Below, piece after piece: positions 60,202 to 64,000 of a stretch of 64,000 nucleotides of DNA; the first letter of the stretch is position 1; each line of letters begins with the position of its first letter. This stretch comes from Amycolatopsis dendrobii. Its GTDB lineage: Bacteria; Actinomycetota; Actinomycetes; Mycobacteriales; Pseudonocardiaceae. Location: contig NZ_JACGZW010000002.1 of NCBI RefSeq assembly GCF_014145675.1, forward strand, positions 186,001 to 250,000, given 5' to 3'. Both the position numbers and the translations under genes were made by a program. Under the pieces are notes generated by a model, which searched no databases, was not told the origin of the DNA, and saw only the letters and a list, made by a program, of their open reading frames with translations.

Positions 60202-61629
60202 GTGTTTCCGCCCGTCACGCTGGACGTCGCGGTCGTCGGCTCGGGCCCGAACGGCCTGGCCGCGGCCGTAGTGCTGGCGCGGGCCGGGTTGTCGGTCGAG
60301 GTGTACGAGGCAGCGGCCGAGCCCGGCGGCGGGGCGCGATCGAAGCGATTGTTCGACGCGGACGTTATCCATGACATCTGCTCGGCGGTCCATCCGATGG
60401 CCGCGGCTTCGCCGTTCCTCAGGCAGTTCGATCTGGACCTCTGCCATCCCGAAATCCCGTACGCGCACCCGATCGACGAGAAGACCGCAGCCATCGCGTA
60501 CGCGGACCTCGACCGCACCTGTGCCCGGCTAGGAACCGACGGTGCGCGTTGGCGGCGCTTCATGGCACCGCTGATCGAGCACAGTGCTGAGATCACCGAA
60601 GTACTCCTCGGCGACCTTCGCCACCCGCCGCATCCGCGTACGGCGGCGTACATCGCGACGCGCGCTCTCGCGGCTAACTCCTTCAAGAGCAAGGAAGCGG
60701 CAGCGCTCATAGCCGGTGTCGAGGCACACGCGCTCGGCAAACTGCCTTCACTCATCGGCAGCGGGATCGCGGTCCTGCTGACGCATCTCGCGCACAGCAC
60801 AGGCTGGCCGATTCCCCGCGGCGGTTCGCAACGGATCACCGATGCTCTCGTCGCCGACATCGAGGCCCACGGTGGTCGCGTACGCACCAACGCGCGCGTC
60901 ACCGACGTACGCGACTTAGCGCACGCACGCGCCGTCCTCTTGGACCTAGCGCCGAAAGGCGTCCTCGATATCGCCGGACGGTTGCTGCCCCAGCAGTACC
61001 GCAGAGCGCTGGAGAATGTCCGATACGGGCCGGCCGCGGCGAAGGTCGACTTCCTGGTCTCCGAAGCGATCCCGTGGCGCGAAACGGAACTCGGCCGGGC
61101 CGGGACTATCCACATCGGAGGGACAAGAGCAGAAGTGTACGCGGCCGACAACGCAGTCGCTGCCGGAAAGCGGGCGCGGGATCCGTTCGTCCTCCTTTCC
61201 CAGCCGATGACCGCCGACCCGTCCCGTGGCCTCCCCGGCAAGCAGCCGATCTGGGCCTACGCCCATGTCCCGCACGGAGATCCGCTCGACCCGACCGCCG
61301 CGATCATCCGCCGCATCGAACGCTTCGCTCCCGGTTTCCGCGACACGATCCTCGCCTCGCGCGCGATCCCGGCGCGCGATTTCGAGGCTTACAACGCCAA
61401 TTACGTCGGCGGCGACATCGCGGCCGCCGCGGTCACGCTGCGCCAGGTGCTGGGTCGGCCGATCCTGCGCTGGGACCCGTACCGAACCCCATTGCGTGGC
61501 GTCTACCTGTGCTCAGCCGCGACCCCGCCCGGGCCGGGAGTGCACGGAATGGCCGGTCAACACGCCGCGGAACGGGTGCTGCGCAACGAATTCGGCTACC
61601 GTCCCGGCCGGACCAAGCCGGTTTCGTAA
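60202..61629 (+). CDS. Phytoene-dehydrogenase-like FAD oxidoreductase
   Basis: A 475-aa flavoprotein: dinucleotide motif VAVVGSGPNGLAAAVVLARAGLSVEVYEAAAEPGGGARS (residues 9-47) and the C-terminal FAD loop GVYLCSAATPPGPGVHGMAGQHAAERVL. This is the CrtI/PYROXD2-like group. No carotenoid genes are nearby, so the substrate is unknown. GTG 60202. Its 3' end overlaps the convergent response regulator gene by 34 bases. Confidence 0.9.
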   Translation: MFPPVTLDVAVVGSGPNGLAAAVVLARAGLSVEVYEAAAEPGGGARSKRLFDADVIHDICSAVHPMAAASPFLRQFDLDLCHPEIPYAHPIDEKTAAIAYADLDRTCARLGTDGARWRRFMAPLIEHSAEITEVLLGDLRHPPHPRTAAYIATRALAANSFKSKEAAALIAGVEAHALGKLPSLIGSGIAVLLTHLAHSTGWPIPRGGSQRITDALVADIEAHGGRVRTNARVTDVRDLAHARAVLLDLAPKGVLDIAGRLLPQQYRRALENVRYGPAAAKVDFLVSEAIPWRETELGRAGTIHIGGTRAEVYAADNAVAAGKRARDPFVLLSQPMTADPSRGLPGKQPIWAYAHVPHGDPLDPTAAIIRRIERFAPGFRDTILASRAIPARDFEAYNANYVGGDIAAAAVTLRQVLGRPILRWDPYRTPLRGVYLCSAATPPGPGVHGMAGQHAAERVLRNEFGYRPGRTKPVS

Positions 61630-62246
61630 GCGACCACCACTGCCTGTGCGCGGCTGGAAATCCCGAGCTTCGGCATCAGCCGGTTGAGATGAGTCTTCAC
61701 CGTCGCCTCGCTGACCAGCAACCGAGTCGCGATCTCCCCGTTCGGCATCCCCGTCCCCACCAACCGGAGCACCTCGCGTTCGCGCTCGGTCAGCGCGCTC
61801 AGCTCCGGCGCGGGTTCCGCGGGCGGCGTACTCGTGTACGCCTCCACCAGCCGCCGCGTGATTGTCGGGCCGAACAGCATGTCTCCGCGCGCCACTGACT
61901 GGATGCCGGAGATCAGCGTCTCCGGAGGGCTGTCCTTGAGCAGGAATCCGGCCGCACCGGCCCGCAGCGCGCGGTAGACGTACTCGTCGAGGTCGAAGAC
62001 GGTCAGGATCAGCACGCGCGGGTTGTCCGGCCCGGCGAGGATGCGGGCGGTGGCCGAAACGCCGTCGAGACCGGGCAGCCGGATGTCCATCAGGATCACC
62101 TCGGGCCGCAGCCGCGCCGCCTCGTGCACGGCTTCCAAACCGTCCCGCGCCTCGCCGACGACTTCGACGCCCGGCGCGGCGTTGAGCAGCGCGACGAGGC
62201 CGGCGCGGACGAGATCCTGGTCGTCCACCACGAGCACACTGGTCAC
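61596..62246 (-). CDS. NarL/LuxR-family response regulator
   Basis: A 216-aa response regulator: receiver domain with VILMDIRLPGLDG (phospho-Asp ~54) and FLLKDS (Lys ~104), then a LuxR HTH (LTEREREVLRLVGTGMPNGEIATRLLVSEATVKTHLNRLMPKL). The GTG at 62246 overlaps the stop of the histidine kinase gene (GTGA). Two-component partner of that kinase. Confidence 0.95.
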   Translation of the reverse strand: MTSVLVVDDQDLVRAGLVALLNAAPGVEVVGEARDGLEAVHEAARLRPEVILMDIRLPGLDGVSATARILAGPDNPRVLILTVFDLDEYVYRALRAGAAGFLLKDSPPETLISGIQSVARGDMLFGPTITRRLVEAYTSTPPAEPAPELSALTEREREVLRLVGTGMPNGEIATRLLVSEATVKTHLNRLMPKLGISSRAQAVVVAYETGLVRPGR

Positions 62247-63388
62247 TTCGGTTCTCCACCGGTCCGGTCCGAGTACGGGAGGGTCAGCACCACCTCGAAC
62301 CCCGCCGGTTCGCGTGGCCCGATTTCGATCTCGCCACCGTACATACGCGCCCGCTCCCGCATGCCGACGAGGCCGTGACCGGCGGGATTGCCGTCGGCGC
62401 GCGGTCCGCCGCCGGAGTCGGCGACGCTCAGCCGCAATGCGTCGGACAGGTACTCGACATCCAGCGCGGCGAAGGAATCCGGCGCGTGCTTCAGGACGTT
62501 CGTGAGCGCTTCTTGGGCGACCCGGTACGCGCACAGTTGCTGCCCCGACGGCAACGTCCGCGGCGTTCCGGTGACCCGCAGCCGCACGGTCAGCCCGGCC
62601 TCGCGGACCCGGCTGACCAGCGAGGGAAGCTCTTCGAGACCCGGCTGCGGACGGTATTCGCCCGGCTCGTGGTGCGGCGGGCGCAGCACGCTGAGCAGAC
62701 GGCGGAGTTCGTCCAGCGCCTCGGTGGTCGTGCCGGTGATCGTGTCGAGCGCGCCGCGCGCGGTGTCCGGCGCGGACTCGAAGACGTACCGCGCGAGGTT
62801 GGCCTGCACGGAGATCACCGACAGATGATGCGAGACAACGTCGTGCAGTTCGCGGGCGATACGCAGCCGCTCTTCGACGACCGCCAGTTCGGCGCGGTCA
62901 GCACGCTCCGCGGTCGCGTCGAGGGCGAGCCCGCGAAGGTAGACCGAGTGTCCAATAAGGATGATCACGCACGCTTGCAGTGCCGCGATCACTGTGTCGC
63001 CGACGGGATTCGAGTTGTCGCCGACGAGCATCGTGATCTCGAAGCCGGCCACCGCGAACAGCGAAGGCGGCCAGGCCTGCCGGATCGGATAGCGCGCCCA
63101 CACTGTGTACGCGGCGATCATCAGGTCGGGACGGCCGAGCGTCGCGCGGTATCCGGCCAGCGCGAACGCGCCGACCAGCAGGGTCACCGCGATCAGCGCG
63201 CTGATCGGGTAGCGTCGCCGGACCACCAGCGGGGCCGCGCCCGCCGCGGCGAGCAGCAGCCCGAACAGCCCCGGCCGGTCGCCGAGGGAGCCGTGGTGGA
63301 CCGCCGCCCCGGCGAAAAGGAATAGTCCGACCGCAGCCGCCAGGAGCGAATCCGTGCACAGCGGCCGCGCCCGCAGGATCCGCATCAC
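62243..63388 (-). CDS. Sensor histidine kinase (HisKA_3 type)
   Basis: A 381-aa kinase with four to five N-terminal transmembrane helices (residues ~10-130), HisKA_3 ERLRIARELHDVVSHHLSVISVQ with His ~182, and HATPase_c (REAL-type N box: QEALTNVLKHAPDS; VADSGGG; GHGLVGMRERARMYGGEI). GTG 63388 has a GGGAGG site slightly upstream; ATG 63385 is the next start. Coupled to the response regulator. Confidence 0.95.
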   Translation of the reverse strand: MMRILRARPLCTDSLLAAAVGLFLFAGAAVHHGSLGDRPGLFGLLLAAAGAAPLVVRRRYPISALIAVTLLVGAFALAGYRATLGRPDLMIAAYTVWARYPIRQAWPPSLFAVAGFEITMLVGDNSNPVGDTVIAALQACVIILIGHSVYLRGLALDATAERADRAELAVVEERLRIARELHDVVSHHLSVISVQANLARYVFESAPDTARGALDTITGTTTEALDELRRLLSVLRPPHHEPGEYRPQPGLEELPSLVSRVREAGLTVRLRVTGTPRTLPSGQQLCAYRVAQEALTNVLKHAPDSFAALDVEYLSDALRLSVADSGGGPRADGNPAGHGLVGMRERARMYGGEIEIGPREPAGFEVVLTLPYSDRTGGEPK

Positions 63389-63598
63389 GCGCCGAAACTA
63401 CCTCCCTGACCGGCGGTTTCCCAATTCCGTACCGCGATCGCGGCAGGCCGCCTACCGCGAGGGTTTACCCGCGGCTGCGGCGAAGGGCGGATTCCGCGGA
63501 CGGGATCGAGCGGTTACGGTCGGTTCTGAATGGTCATCCATTCCCGCTGTTCGGCGGAGAGCCAGGGGTGGGGAGGATTCCGGGCTCTCCGCTGAGCT

Positions 63599-64000
63599 TC
63601 ACCCCAGATACGCGTCGAGCGTCACCGCCAGCGCCGATTCCGGCGAAGGCGCGAAGCTGGCCCCGGCCAGCCCGCCCCACAGCCACAGCTGCGCGAGACC
63701 GTGTAAAGCCGCCCACAGCGACGCCGCGACCAGCCGAGGATCCGTACCCGGACGCAGCCGGTCGTCGTCCGCTTCGGCGCGGTCAAGCCGCACTAGCTCG
63801 GCGAAGGTGTCGAAGACGGCACTGCTGGCCGCGACCAGCCCCGGCTCCTGCGGGTCGATGAGGTCGCGACGGAACATCAGCTCGAACATCGCAGGGTTCG
63901 TAACCGCGAAGTCGACGTACGCGTGACAGGCGGCCGTGACGCGTTCGCGCGGGGTGCCATCGGGCAACTGTGCGCCGCGATGGAGCAGCTGTGTGAAGCC
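63599..64000 (-). CDS. TetR-family regulator, C-terminal part (cut by window edge)
   Basis: The frame is open to the right edge (base 64000), so the N-terminal HTH is outside. The visible ~133 residues match the WHG-type ligand-binding domain of TetR regulators (ERVTAACHAYVDFAVTNPAMFELMFRRDLID; LWAALHGLAQLWLWGG). Ligand and target cannot be known from this part. Confidence 0.8.
   Translation of the reverse strand, partial: GFTQLLHRGAQLPDGTPRERVTAACHAYVDFAVTNPAMFELMFRRDLIDPQEPGLVAASSAVFDTFAELVRLDRAEADDDRLRPGTDPRLVAASLWAALHGLAQLWLWGGLAGASFAPSPESALAVTLDAYLG

Noticed and set aside
1..64000. CRISPR arrays, tRNA or rRNA genes and att sites
   Set aside because: No regularly spaced repeats, tRNA-like cloverleaf with CCA or T-arm consensus, or direct-repeat att pair was seen by eye; a tRNA scan would be needed to be certain.

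Overview
The window is high-GC DNA from an actinomycete, most likely a Pseudonocardiales member close to Amycolatopsis. Supporting this are an ESX substrate and EspG pair, Lsr2, NUDIX/XRE pairs, HisKA_3 two-component pairs, DasR-type operators before a chitinase, and a leuA attenuator peptide. Roughly 0-7 kb and 43-64 kb look like ordinary chromosome. About 7-37 kb is an accessory island with many unknown genes, lower-GC patches and broken genes. About 37-43 kb holds a decayed polyketide locus with one intact NRPS gene.

0-7 kb: the tail of a PPE/WXG-like ESX substrate and EspG; then, on the minus strand, a compact RiPP operon (precursor peptide, ATP-grasp ligase, isoaspartyl-methyltransferase-like enzyme) with the hallmarks of an aspartimidylated graspetide; then an XRE regulator coupled to a NUDIX hydrolase.

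7-24 kb: a small XRE regulator with a palindromic candidate operator; a leaderless-looking membrane protein; a 49-aa cationic Trp-rich peptide in an AT-rich patch; a small membrane gene split by one missing base; a three-gene unknown operon; a DUF6308/NYN-domain pair; a 1120-aa STAND (NLR-like) NTPase; Lsr2; a protein carrying only the N-terminal domain of an IS5-type transposase behind a leaderless promoter; and a DUF4352 protein.

24-37 kb: a defence island. It has a GIY-YIG protein, a DUF4268 protein coupled to a gene stopped by an in-frame TGA, an AIPR-family protein with a coupled partner, an operon hsdS - AAA ATPase - HNH nuclease - hsdM, and an Mrr-like nuclease. No hsdR is present. A Septu-like ATPase/HNH pair is embedded, by overlapping stop/start codons, between the S and M genes of a type I modification system. 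This is the best candidate for an undescribed system: modification specificity (HsdMS) coupled to a PtuAB-like effector instead of HsdR.

37-43 kb: fragments of a P450, a PKS module end (KR tail plus ACP) and an internally deleted type II thioesterase, then an intact condensation-adenylation-carrier NRPS whose adenylation domain lacks the usual amino-group-binding Asp.

43-64 kb: a DasR-regulated GH18 chitinase, a lipoprotein, four LysR or XRE-cupin regulators, an SDR, a polysaccharide deacetylase, an MFS transporter, two histidine kinase/response regulator pairs, LeuA with its attenuator leader, a GNAT protein, a DUF2786 protein, a phytoene-dehydrogenase-like oxidoreductase and a TetR regulator cut by the right edge. 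No tRNA, rRNA or CRISPR array was seen.
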